The position numbers and the translations under genes are program-made. A stretch of 64,000 nucleotides of DNA from JAMXLO01 sp036265005 (GTDB lineage Bacteria > Pseudomonadota > Alphaproteobacteria > Acetobacterales > Acetobacteraceae), in NCBI GenBank assembly GCA_036265005.1, contig DATAPW010000153.1, positions 28,380 to 92,379 on the forward strand, in the 5' to 3' direction. This document shows, piece by piece, positions 34,911 to 43,278 of the stretch. The notes under the pieces were generated by a model. That model was not told the origin of the DNA, searched no databases, and worked only from the letters and a program-made list of their open reading frames with translations. Position 1 is the first letter of the stretch. Every line of letters begins with the position of its first letter.

Positions 34911-35960
34911 ATGACCGCTGACGCGCGCGATCGCGGTGGCCCGGCACAGCCGCTGTTGCTGGTGCACGGTCTGCGCAAGCATTTCCCCGTGCGCGGCGGG
35001 TTGCTGAACCGCCGGATCGCGACAGTGCAGGCAGTGGACGATGTGTCGTTCTCGGTGCGCAAGGGCGAGACGCTGGGCATCGTCGGCGAATCCGGCTGCG
35101 GCAAGTCCACCACCGCGCGGCTGCTGATGCGCCTGATCGAGCCGGACGCCGGCGACGTGGTGTTCGATGGCGATCCCGTCGCCGACCGCCACGGCATCAC
35201 GGTGAACGCGATGCGCCGGCAGATGCAGATGGTGTTCCAGGACAGCTATTCGTCGCTCAACCCGCGCATGACCATGGCGGAGAGCATCGCCTACGCGCCG
35301 CGCATGCACGGGCTCGGCGCCAGGCAGGCAATCGAACGCGCCGAAAGCCTGCTGGCGCAGGTCGGGCTGAACCCGCGACAGTACGCGCGGCGCTATCCGC
35401 ACGAACTGTCCGGCGGACAGCGCCAGCGGGTGAATGTCGCCCGCGCGCTCGCCCTGGAGCCGCGCATGGTGATCCTCGATGAAGCGGTCTCCGCGCTCGA
35501 CAAGTCGATCGAGGCGCAGGTGCTGAACCTGCTGCGGGAGCTGAAGGAACGCTTCAACCTGACCTACCTGTTCATCAGCCACGACCTCAACGTCGTCGAG
35601 TACGTCAGCGACCGTGTGCTGGTGATGTATCTCGGCCGCGTGGTGGAGACCGGTCCGGTCGAGGCGATCTACGCGCGTCCGCGGCATCCCTATACGCGCG
35701 CGCTGTTTGCTTCCAAGCCGACATTGGATCCCGATCGGCGCACCATGGAAATGCCGCTGACCGGCGATCCGCCCAATCCGATCAACCCGCCCTCCGGCTG
35801 CCGCTTCCGCACGCGCTGCGCGTTCGCCCAGGCGATCTGCGCCGAAGTCGTGCCGCCACTCGCGGCGCCGCTGGACGAGGCTGCGGACGCGCCAACCGAG
35901 CATTTGGTTGCCTGCCATCTGCCGGAGGGACAGGCGGCAATGGTGCTGCACCATGCCTGA
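34911..35960 (+). CDS. Dipeptide-type ABC transporter ATPase, DppF-like
   Basis: A 349-residue ATPase: Walker A GESGCGKSTTA, Q-loop FQDSYSSLNPRMT, signature LSGGQRQRVNVARAL, Walker B MVILDEAVSALD, switch His in ISHDLNV. A C-terminal oligopeptide/dipeptide extension has Cys-rich GCRFRTRCAFAQAIC, as in Fe-S-carrying Opp/Dpp ATPases. Here the DppF-like ATPase precedes the DppD-like one, the reverse of the usual order. The 3' end overlaps the next gene by eight bases. Confidence 0.92.
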   Translation: MTADARDRGGPAQPLLLVHGLRKHFPVRGGLLNRRIATVQAVDDVSFSVRKGETLGIVGESGCGKSTTARLLMRLIEPDAGDVVFDGDPVADRHGITVNAMRRQMQMVFQDSYSSLNPRMTMAESIAYAPRMHGLGARQAIERAESLLAQVGLNPRQYARRYPHELSGGQRQRVNVARALALEPRMVILDEAVSALDKSIEAQVLNLLRELKERFNLTYLFISHDLNVVEYVSDRVLVMYLGRVVETGPVEAIYARPRHPYTRALFASKPTLDPDRRTMEMPLTGDPPNPINPPSGCRFRTRCAFAQAICAEVVPPLAAPLDEAADAPTEHLVACHLPEGQAAMVLHHA

Positions 35961-36972
35961 CATCATGGTGCCCGAGCCGCCGGTGCTGCGTGTCGATGAC
36001 CTGACGGTGCGCTTCCGTCGGCGTGGCGGCGAGGTCGCCGCGGTGAATGGCGTGTCGTTCGCATTGGCGCGCGGCGAGACACTGACCATCCTGGGCGAAT
36101 CAGGCTCCGGCAAGAGCGTCAGCCTGAAGGCGCTGATGGGCCTGCTGCCGGACTATGCGCAGGTCGATGGCCAGGTCGCACTGGACGGCAGGGATATCCT
36201 GGAGCTGCCGCCGGCGGAGCTTGCGAAGCTGCGCGGCGGCGCGATCTCGATGATCTTCCAGGAGCCGATGGCGGCACTCGATGCAGTCTACACCATCGGC
36301 GAGCAGATCGCCGAGACCATCGTCCAGCACGAAGGCGTCGGCCGCCGCGCGGCGATGCAGCGTGCGCTCGACCTGCTGGACCATGTGAAGATCCCATCCG
36401 CCGCGCGGCGGCTGAAGAACTATCCGCACGAGTTGTCCGGCGGCATGCGGCAGCGCGCGATGATCGCGCTGGCGCTGGCGTGTTCACCGTCGGTGCTGCT
36501 GGCCGACGAGCCGACCACCGCGCTGGATGTGTCGGTGCAGATCCAGATCCTGCTTCTGCTGCGCCAATTGCAGCAGGAACTCGGTATGGCGATCGTGTTC
36601 GTCACGCACGATGTCGGCGCGGCGGCAGAAATCTCCGATCGCATCGCGGTGATGTATGCCGGGCGCTTCGTCGAGACCGCCACCACGCGCGAGATCATGC
36701 GCACGCCGCGGCATCCGTATACCCAGGGCCTGCTCGCTTCCACCGTGCATGGCGGGCTGCGCGGCCGCGTGCTCGAGACGATCCCCGGTGCGCCGCCAAA
36801 CCTGGCGCAGGTGCCGCCGGGCTGCGCCTTCGCGCCGCGTTGCCGCTACGCGATCGACATCTGCACACGCGGCAACGTTCCGGTGTTTACGTCAACGACC
36901 GGTGCGATGGTCCGCTGTGTGCGTGGCGTCGTACCAAATCCCACCCAGGCAAGCAACGAGGTATCCGCATGA
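35953..36972 (+). CDS. Dipeptide-type ABC transporter ATPase, DppD-like
   Basis: A 339-residue ATPase: Walker A GESGSGKSVSLKALMGLLP (the SVS form typical of DppD), Q-loop FQEPMAALDAVYTIGEQ, signature LSGGMRQRAMIALAL, Walker B LLADEPTTALDVSVQ, switch His in VTHDVGA. The C-terminal GCAFAPRCRYAIDIC extension matches OppD/DppD. The start at 35953 lies within the end of the preceding gene. The stop overlaps the small downstream gene (ATGA). Confidence 0.92.
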   Translation: MPDIMVPEPPVLRVDDLTVRFRRRGGEVAAVNGVSFALARGETLTILGESGSGKSVSLKALMGLLPDYAQVDGQVALDGRDILELPPAELAKLRGGAISMIFQEPMAALDAVYTIGEQIAETIVQHEGVGRRAAMQRALDLLDHVKIPSAARRLKNYPHELSGGMRQRAMIALALACSPSVLLADEPTTALDVSVQIQILLLLRQLQQELGMAIVFVTHDVGAAAEISDRIAVMYAGRFVETATTREIMRTPRHPYTQGLLASTVHGGLRGRVLETIPGAPPNLAQVPPGCAFAPRCRYAIDICTRGNVPVFTSTTGAMVRCVRGVVPNPTQASNEVSA

Positions 36973-37157
36973 AACCCAGTGTCAGCGAAGCGGAATTCGA
37001 CGTGATGGTCGCGCAGACCGGCCTGCCGCTCAGCACCGAACAGAAGACCACGCTGTACGACGCCTATTGGATGTTGGAAGCCATGATCGCGCGGGTGAAC
37101 ACGCCGATGCCGCGTGAGGCGGAGCCGGGACATATCTTCATTGCGGAGGTACGGTGA
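36969..37157 (+). CDS. Small GatC/AtzG-like protein preceding an amidase
   Basis: A 62-residue protein: an N-terminal helix-forming stretch (SVSEAEFDVMVAQTGLPL), then LYDAYWMLEAMIARVNTPMP and a terminal EAEPGHIFIAEVR. The layout (two helices, then an E-P-x-H/P-I/V-F tail) resembles GatC and the AtzG/DUF4089 small subunits that clamp onto amidase-signature enzymes. The gene overlaps both neighbours (ATGA upstream, TGATG downstream), as expected for a stoichiometric subunit of the amidase that follows. The assignment is by pattern and context. Confidence 0.72.
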   Translation: MKPSVSEAEFDVMVAQTGLPLSTEQKTTLYDAYWMLEAMIARVNTPMPREAEPGHIFIAEVR

Positions 37158-38560
37158 TGGACGAATTCCTCACAATCGCCCAGGCGTCGCAACTGATCGC
37201 GGACAAGAAGCTGTCGCCGGTCGAGCTGACGCAGGCCTGCCTCGATCGCGTAAAGCAGCAGGACGATGTGCTGCACGCCTTCATCCTGCCGACGCAGGAA
37301 CGCGCGATGTCAGATGCACGGGCTGCCGAAGCGCGCGTCATGGCGGGACTGTCGCGCGGCAAGCTGGACGGCATTCCGATCGGCCACAAGGATATCTACA
37401 ACACCGCCGGCATCCGTACCACCGGGCATTCCAAACTGCTGGAAGACAACGTGCCGGAACGCGACGGCACTGTGGTGCGCAAGTGGGCCGAGGCCGGAAC
37501 TGTGCTGATGGGCAAGCTGTCCACGCATGAGTTCGCGATGGGCGGACCGTCATTCGACCTGCCGTGGCCGCCGGCGCGCAATCCGTGGAATCCCGAGCAT
37601 TTCACTGCGGGTTCGTCATCCGGCACCGGCGCGGCGGTGGCCGCCGGGTTGGTGCTTGGCGGCACCGGTTCGGACACCGGCGGTTCGATCCGTGGACCGG
37701 CGGCGCTGTGCGGCATCGCCGGCATCAAGCCGACCTACGGCCTGGTCAGCCGCACCGGTGTTCTGCCGCTGTCGTTCAGCATGGACCATGCGGGGCCGAT
37801 GGCGTGGACGGTGGAGGATTGCGCGCTGCTGTTGCAGGCGATGGCCGGCCACGATCCGAGCGACCCGGCGAGCGTCGATCGACCGGTCGCCGACTTCACC
37901 GGCGACATCGGCAAGAGCGTGAAGGGGCTGCGCATCGGCGTGGTGCGGCACTTCTTCGAAACCGACAATCCGGTCAGTCCCGCCACGCTGCTCGGCATCA
38001 ACCACGCGATGGATGTGTTCGAGCATCTCGGTGCGGACGTGCGCGATGTGACGCTGTCGCCGATGGCCGACTACCACGCCTGCGGTTCGATCATCCTGAC
38101 GTCGGAAGCCTACGCCGTGCATGAGCCATGGCTGAAGACGCGGTTCAACGACTATGGCGAGCTGTTCCGCGACAGGCTGGCGCTGGGCGGCTTCATTCGC
38201 GCCACCGACTATGTGCAGGCGCTGCGTCGCCGGCGGATGCTGTGCGAAGAACTGAAAGCGGCGATGGCCGGGTTCGATATCCTGGTGTCGGCCTCGCAGG
38301 CCGCCGAGGCGCCGCTGATCGCCGAGGTGCCGAAATGGAGCACCATGGAGAAGCCGTCGCTGACGATGCCGTTCAACCTGACCGGTTATCCGGCGATGAG
38401 CGTATGCACCGGGTTCGGTGCAGGCGGGTTGCCGGTATCGATGCAGTTGATCGCCAAGCCGTTCGCCGAGGCGACGCTGTTCCAGGCCGGGCATGCGTAC
38501 GAGGTGGCGGTCGGCACGCGCAAGCGGCGCCCGTCGATGGTATTGGCGGAAGCGGCGTAG
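37157..38560 (+). CDS. Amidase-signature amidohydrolase
   Basis: A 467-residue amidase with the Ser-cisSer-Lys triad: K78 (IPIGHKD), cis-Ser S153 (AGSSSGTGAAVAAG) and nucleophile S177 (GSDTGGSIRGPA). KPTYGLVSRTGV and SMDHAGPMAWTVEDCALLL are standard for the family. The ATG at 37157 is chosen because GGAGG is seven bases upstream; a GTG one codon earlier also fits. Preceded by a GatC-like small protein and a dipeptide-type importer in one operon, it probably hydrolyses the imported amide or ureido compound. A true Asp/Glu-tRNA amidotransferase is unlikely because no gatB is present. Confidence 0.92.
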   Translation: MDEFLTIAQASQLIADKKLSPVELTQACLDRVKQQDDVLHAFILPTQERAMSDARAAEARVMAGLSRGKLDGIPIGHKDIYNTAGIRTTGHSKLLEDNVPERDGTVVRKWAEAGTVLMGKLSTHEFAMGGPSFDLPWPPARNPWNPEHFTAGSSSGTGAAVAAGLVLGGTGSDTGGSIRGPAALCGIAGIKPTYGLVSRTGVLPLSFSMDHAGPMAWTVEDCALLLQAMAGHDPSDPASVDRPVADFTGDIGKSVKGLRIGVVRHFFETDNPVSPATLLGINHAMDVFEHLGADVRDVTLSPMADYHACGSIILTSEAYAVHEPWLKTRFNDYGELFRDRLALGGFIRATDYVQALRRRRMLCEELKAAMAGFDILVSASQAAEAPLIAEVPKWSTMEKPSLTMPFNLTGYPAMSVCTGFGAGGLPVSMQLIAKPFAEATLFQAGHAYEVAVGTRKRRPSMVLAEAA

Positions 38561-38662
38561 GGCCGGGCGGCCTCCACGCTCCCTCGTCATCCTCACGAAG
38601 GCGAAGATGACGGTGCGTGCGCATGACGAAGGTGGCGCGCGGATGACGACTGTGGATGGGCG

Positions 38663-39742
38663 TTACCCATCCGTCAGCGTCGGCCACAACGCATCGGCGC
38701 CGCGCGCGCAGACGAAGCCACCGACCTTCGCTGCCCACTCCATCTCGCCGCCGAACTCGTCGCGCCATGACCACAGCCGGCGCGTGCTGAGCTGCAGCGA
38801 ATACTCCTTGGTGAAGCCGATCGCGCCATGCACCTGGTGTGCGATCTCCGACGCCAAGGTCGCCGCATCGCCGACGCGCGTCTTGGCAATCGCCACCAGG
38901 AACTCCTGCATCGCCGGGTCGTCCAGCGACAACGCCTCGACGCCCGCATCGGCCGCGGCGCCGGCGGCCGCCACCTGCCCTGCCATCACCGCAAGCTGCT
39001 GCTGCACCGCCTGGAACTTGCCGATTTGCCGGCCGAACTGCTTGCGCTCGCCGGCATAGGCCACTGCGGTATCCAGCGCGCGCTCCATGGCGCCGGCCAT
39101 CATCACCGCCCTCGCCAGCGCGCCACGACGATACAGGGCGGCACGATTCACTCCCGGGCCGACCGGTGCCACCACGTTACCGGCAAGCCCCAACCCGTCG
39201 AAGCGGTAGGTGTCGCGCGGCTCTCCCGCCATGTTGCGGCCAGGTGAGGGAACTGCGCCTTCGACGCCGTCGCCGAACATCACCACCATCTCGCCATCAG
39301 GTCCGTCAGTGATCAGCACGACCTGTCCGGCCTGCGCCGCCCACGGCAATCGGCTCGCCCGCCCTGACAGGCGCCAGCCATTGCCGTCGCGTTCCAGGGT
39401 CAAACGGTCATCGGCGCGCACCGGCCCCACGGTCATCGGCCCTTCGCTCACCTCCAACCCCGCGGCCGACGCGACCCATGCCGCCAGCATTGTCTCGGCC
39501 AGCGGGATCGGTGCGGCAAAGCGGCCCGCGACGCGCAGCACCGCGAACAGATCGGACCATTCCGCATCGGCGCCGCCGGCGGATTCCGGCAACGCCGCCA
39601 GCGGTACACCGGTCTCGCTCACCGCGTGCCACAGCGCATCGGGGAAAACGCCGGTTTCGGCTGCGTCGGCGACCTGCTTGGTGCAATGGTCCTCGAACAG
39701 CCGACCCATGCTCTCCAGCAGCATCCGGGTTTCATCGCGCAT
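38663..39742 (-). CDS. Acyl-CoA dehydrogenase, short divergent subunit
   Basis: A 359-residue acyl-CoA dehydrogenase-family protein: AERKQFGRQI-type loop (YAGERKQFGRQIGKFQAVQQQLAVM), EIAHQVHGAIGFTKEYSLQLSTRRLWSWRDEFG at the C-terminus. The middle FAD/acyl-CoA region is divergent (SGRASRLPWAAQAGQVVLI), as in the smaller partner of heterodimeric acyl-CoA dehydrogenases such as steroid-type FadE pairs. The start at 39742 has AGGAG seven bases upstream. It follows the other acyl-CoA dehydrogenase gene by 11 bases, suggesting a heteromer. Confidence 0.87.
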   Translation of the reverse strand: MRDETRMLLESMGRLFEDHCTKQVADAAETGVFPDALWHAVSETGVPLAALPESAGGADAEWSDLFAVLRVAGRFAAPIPLAETMLAAWVASAAGLEVSEGPMTVGPVRADDRLTLERDGNGWRLSGRASRLPWAAQAGQVVLITDGPDGEMVVMFGDGVEGAVPSPGRNMAGEPRDTYRFDGLGLAGNVVAPVGPGVNRAALYRRGALARAVMMAGAMERALDTAVAYAGERKQFGRQIGKFQAVQQQLAVMAGQVAAAGAAADAGVEALSLDDPAMQEFLVAIAKTRVGDAATLASEIAHQVHGAIGFTKEYSLQLSTRRLWSWRDEFGGEMEWAAKVGGFVCARGADALWPTLTDG

Positions 39743-39753
39743 GGCCATTCTCC

Positions 39754-40899
39754 TCAGCGCAGCCCAAGTCCGCGCGCGATGATGCCGCGCAGGATTTCGC
39801 GCGTGCCGCCCTGGATCGACAGCCGCGGCGCATTCATCGTGCCGCGCGCCAGCATCGATACGTACGTATCCACAGCCTCGAGTTCCGGTTCGGCCGGGAA
39901 CAACTGGCGCGCGACGATGGGCAGGTCCTGTTCGTAGCGTGTGCCGAGGTCCTTGGTGACGGCCGCCTCGGTCAGCGGCTGCAGGCCTTCCTGCAGCATG
40001 CCGGCGATCGACAGCGACATCCGCCGTAGCGTGGCAAGCTGCGCCACCAGTTTTCCCAGCGCCGCGGCCGTCGCGCGATCGGGGTTCGGTCCGGCGACGC
40101 GCACCATCTCCACCAGCAGCTTGAACAGCACCAGGAAGCGGTCCGGCCTGCGTTCGAATGCCAGTTCGCTGGACACCTGGCGCCAGCCGTTGCCGATCTC
40201 GCCGAACAGCCGGTTGTCCGGAACGAACAGGTCGGTGAGGAAGATCTGGTTGAAGTGGTGCTCGCCCAGCAGGTTGATCACCGGGCGGATCTCGATGCCG
40301 GGCGAGTTCTTCAAATCCACCAGGAACTGCGTCGCGCCCGCGTGGCGATCGACCTCGTCCTGTCCCGCTTCGGCCATCTTGCAGAACAGGATCATGTAGT
40401 CGGCGCGATGCGCGTTCGAGGTCCACAGCTTGCTGCCATTGATGCGGAAGCCGCCATCCACCTTCACCGCGCGGGTGCGCGTGCCGGCGAGATCCGATCC
40501 GGAATCCGGTTCGCTCATGCCGATGCAGAACGACAATTCTCCGCGTGTGATGCGCGGCAGGAACCAGTCCTTCTGCTCGTCCGTGCCATAGCGCAGGATG
40601 TTCGGGCCGCTCTGGCGATCGGCGGTCCAGTGGAAGCCGACCGGCGCGCCGGCCGCCAGCAATTCCTCGATCAGCACGTAGCGTTCGAACGCGGTCCGCT
40701 CGCTGCCACCGTACTGCTTTGGCCAGGTCATGCCGATCCAGCCGCGCTCCGCCATCCTGCGGCTGAACGCCTGGTCATAGTCGCGGCGATTGCCGAGTGA
40801 GGCGGCGTTGTCCTGCAGGAACGCGCGCACTTCCTTGCGCAGGGCCTGCGCGGCCGGCGGCAGTTCGATGGGATCGAAGCGGAATGCCTGGAACGTCAT
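39754..40899 (-). CDS. Acyl-CoA dehydrogenase, full-length subunit
   Basis: A 381-residue flavoenzyme: WPKQYGG, FCIGMSEPDSGSDLAGTRTRA (the FAD-binding signature), RINGSKLWTSNAHRADYM, and a C-terminal LSIQGGTREILRGIIARGLG. It oxidises an acyl-CoA thioester to the enoyl-CoA, passing electrons to ETF. With the neighbouring smaller homologue it probably forms a heteromeric enzyme. AAAGGG precedes the ATG at 40899. The substrate is not readable; CoA transferase and Rieske genes ~14 kb away suggest a catabolic setting. Confidence 0.92.
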   Translation of the reverse strand: MTFQAFRFDPIELPPAAQALRKEVRAFLQDNAASLGNRRDYDQAFSRRMAERGWIGMTWPKQYGGSERTAFERYVLIEELLAAGAPVGFHWTADRQSGPNILRYGTDEQKDWFLPRITRGELSFCIGMSEPDSGSDLAGTRTRAVKVDGGFRINGSKLWTSNAHRADYMILFCKMAEAGQDEVDRHAGATQFLVDLKNSPGIEIRPVINLLGEHHFNQIFLTDLFVPDNRLFGEIGNGWRQVSSELAFERRPDRFLVLFKLLVEMVRVAGPNPDRATAAALGKLVAQLATLRRMSLSIAGMLQEGLQPLTEAAVTKDLGTRYEQDLPIVARQLFPAEPELEAVDTYVSMLARGTMNAPRLSIQGGTREILRGIIARGLGLR

Positions 40900-40979
40900 C
40901 GGCGCGACCCTTTCAGCGTGCGGCGGGTGCGACGATAGCTGACAGCGGTGGGCGCTCAACCCCTGGGGGTGGAAAGGCT

Positions 40980-41063
40980 CCACATGGAGCGCCACCGAGA
41001 TCGCGCCGAGGGCCACCAAGGAAGAGTGCTATTGCTCAGTGACGCTCGGTGGCCCGCGGTGTG
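40980..41063. repeat. Degraded member of the CACGGAGGA/CCACCGAG repeat family
   Basis: Contains GGAGCGCCACCGAG and GAGGGCCACCAAGG on the left and CTCAGTGACGCTCGGTGGCCC on the right, forming an imperfect stem. The pieces resemble the elements at 10298-10418 and 58363-58460. It lies between the acyl-CoA dehydrogenase start and the regulator stop. Confidence 0.5.
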
Positions 41064-41080
41064 AAACCTGCCTGCCGACC

Positions 41081-43210
41081 CTAAGTCGCCTCGTGCGTTT
41101 GCAATTGCTCCGCCGACTCGGCGGCATTCTCCGGAATACCTGCCAGCCGCAACCCCTGCGCATAGTGGTCGCGATCGCTCTCGCGCTCCAGCGGCGAAGT
41201 CGCCACGAAGCGCTCGACGGTGAAATCCGGTTCGATCGCGAGCAGCCGCCGGCGCACCACCGCGGCCTCCTGGGTACGCCCAAGATGGCCCAACGCCGCG
41301 AGATACGGCTTGTAGGTGGCGGAGAATGACGGGTTCATCTCGCTCACCGCACGCCCGACCGCCGTGGCCGATTCATAATCGCGCTTCAACAGGTGGATGA
41401 GGATGAAGAACGCATCGAAGAAGAAGGCGTGCGGGTCGAGCGGCGACAAGCGCTTGTAGCGGTTATTGCGCCGTTCGGCCTCCTCGGGATCGCCCATATA
41501 CGCGTAGGCGATCGCCGACAGCGCCCAGGCCATCGCCAGGTTCGGATTGAGCGACAAGGCCCGCTCATGCAACGCCACGGCTTCGCGCAGGCGCCGATGC
41601 AGGTAGGCGCGGACATGGCCGGCGATGGTCAGGCCGCGCGCATCGAACGGATCGAGCACGATTGCGCGTTCCGCCAACTCGCCCGCCTGTTCCATCATGT
41701 GGCGCGGATCGTCCGTCCAGCCCTGGCCGACAAAGAAGACGTGCCAATACGCATACCAGGCGTGTGCCGCAGCGTAGTCCGGCTCCAGCTCGATCGCATG
41801 CGCGAGGTATTCGCCGGCCTGCATGAACGGGCCGCGCTCCATGCGACCGATCAGCGGGATCGAGCGCAGCATCAGGTCATAGGCGTTGGCGTCCACCGGC
41901 GGCCGGCCGGCGCTGCGCTTGGCCTCGATCAGCAGGATTTCCGGGTCGATCTGCGCCACCACCTCGGAGGCGATCTCGTCCTGCAGCGACAGCAGGTCGT
42001 TCGACTGGCGGTCGAACCGGCGCGCCCAGACCACCTGGTTCCCGGCCCGCAGGTCCAGCAGACGGACCGTGATCCGCATCCGGTTGCGCACCTTCTGGAT
42101 CGATCCGTCCAGCAGGAAATCGATGCCGAATGTGCGTCGGATCGCGGTTTCGTCGCGTGTCTCGGCGGCGAAGCGGGCCAGCGAGTTGGAGGCGACCACG
42201 AACATCCAGCGAAACCGGGCGAGCGCCGTGGTGATCTCTTCCGCCAGCCCGGGAGCGAGATGCGACTCTTCCTCGGTGGTGCCGACCAACTGCAGCGGCA
42301 TGACGCCGACATGGGCGCCGCCGCGGGTCGGCCGGACTTCCTGCGGCCGAGGCTCCAGGATCGGCGGCGGCTCGTAGGCTTCGTCTGCCGTCTGGGGCTG
42401 CGGCGGAGGCGGCGGCGCCGGCGGGCGCAGCGGCATGCGGCTGCCCGAGGGGCCGCGGATCTCGGCCAGCAGCTTCTGGGTCTCCGGCGACGGCGCGGCA
42501 TCCAGCAGGTCGGCGAGCACAGCCCGGCAGCGGTCGTAGGCCTGGATCGCCATGCCGCGCTCGCCGCGGGCTGCGTGCGCCCGCATCAGCGCCCGCCAGG
42601 CGCCCTCATGCGCCCGGTCGATCTGCAGCAGGCGCTGTGCCGCCGGGATGGCTGCCTCAGGCTCGATCTGCTCGCGCAGCAGGGCTTCGGCGACCGTGCG
42701 CGCGCGGTCGCGCAGGCGTTCACGTTCGGTGGTCAGCCAGGCGTCGAAGGTCGGGTCGATGCCATCGAGGTCCTCCAGCAGGTCGCCATCGAGCAGGGAC
42801 AGCGAGGCCGGCTGGTCGGTGGTCGCCCGCATCACCTCTTCGACATCGACCCACACCACGCCGGGCCGCAGCGAGAGATGGTCACGCGTCACCACCAGGA
42901 CGTCGGTCCCGGCCGGGGCCAGTGATTCGAGGAGGCGGTGGATCTCCTGCCGGAGCGAGGCGCGGGCCTGTTCCTCCGGCCGCCGGCTCCACAATAATTC
43001 GGCCAGACGGCCACGCAACGCAGGACGCGGCGATGACAGCGCAATAACGGCCAATAGTGCACGGGTTTTGCGCCCGGCTGGCAGTACATTCTCGCTGGTC
43101 AGCGTCCAGGCTTCCATCTGACCGATCAACCGCATCCGCACCACGACCTGACCCGCTGAACCGGGCGGGGTCATGTGGGCTGAGGGTCGGTGTGAAGCGC
43201 CTGCCATCAT
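41081..43210 (-). CDS. BTAD/TPR transcriptional regulator (SARP-like, with FlgO/TolB-like module)
   Basis: A large (709 aa) regulator. Residues ~25-105 form an OmpR-type winged helix (MRLIGQMEAWTL...LRGRLAELLWSRRPEEQARASLRQEI). Residues ~110-260 are a bacterial transcriptional activation (BTAD) helical domain. A Pro-rich linker (PPAPPPPPQPQ) follows, then a TolB/FlgO-like domain at ~300-440 (MPLQLVGTTEEESHLAPGLAEEITTALARFRWMFVVA). TPR repeats run to the end (EREALSLNPN-type helices, AERAIVLDPFDARG, ALSLNPNLAMAW). Similar proteins control catabolic genes in proteobacteria. The start is uncertain: homology begins at the Met at 43135, while in-frame ATGs at 43174 and 43210 lack clear ribosome-binding sites. 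Confidence 0.82.
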   Translation of the reverse strand: MMAGASHRPSAHMTPPGSAGQVVVRMRLIGQMEAWTLTSENVLPAGRKTRALLAVIALSSPRPALRGRLAELLWSRRPEEQARASLRQEIHRLLESLAPAGTDVLVVTRDHLSLRPGVVWVDVEEVMRATTDQPASLSLLDGDLLEDLDGIDPTFDAWLTTERERLRDRARTVAEALLREQIEPEAAIPAAQRLLQIDRAHEGAWRALMRAHAARGERGMAIQAYDRCRAVLADLLDAAPSPETQKLLAEIRGPSGSRMPLRPPAPPPPPQPQTADEAYEPPPILEPRPQEVRPTRGGAHVGVMPLQLVGTTEEESHLAPGLAEEITTALARFRWMFVVASNSLARFAAETRDETAIRRTFGIDFLLDGSIQKVRNRMRITVRLLDLRAGNQVVWARRFDRQSNDLLSLQDEIASEVVAQIDPEILLIEAKRSAGRPPVDANAYDLMLRSIPLIGRMERGPFMQAGEYLAHAIELEPDYAAAHAWYAYWHVFFVGQGWTDDPRHMMEQAGELAERAIVLDPFDARGLTIAGHVRAYLHRRLREAVALHERALSLNPNLAMAWALSAIAYAYMGDPEEAERRNNRYKRLSPLDPHAFFFDAFFILIHLLKRDYESATAVGRAVSEMNPSFSATYKPYLAALGHLGRTQEAAVVRRRLLAIEPDFTVERFVATSPLERESDRDHYAQGLRLAGIPENAAESAEQLQTHEAT

Positions 43211-43278
43211 CGCGTCATTTCTGCGGAGCTCGGTTGCATGAACAAGGGCTTCAGCACGCGAAAGCTTACGCCCCCCTT

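Noticed and set aside
34275..36113. A ~600-codon minus-strand frame opposite the permease and ATPase genes
   Set aside because: Antisense to genes with intact Walker motifs; composition typical of a GC-rich shadow frame.
37157..38560. GatA subunit of the tRNA amidotransferase
   Set aside because: A GatC-like small protein and amidase are present, but no gatB, and they sit in a transporter operon; a catabolic amidase fits better.
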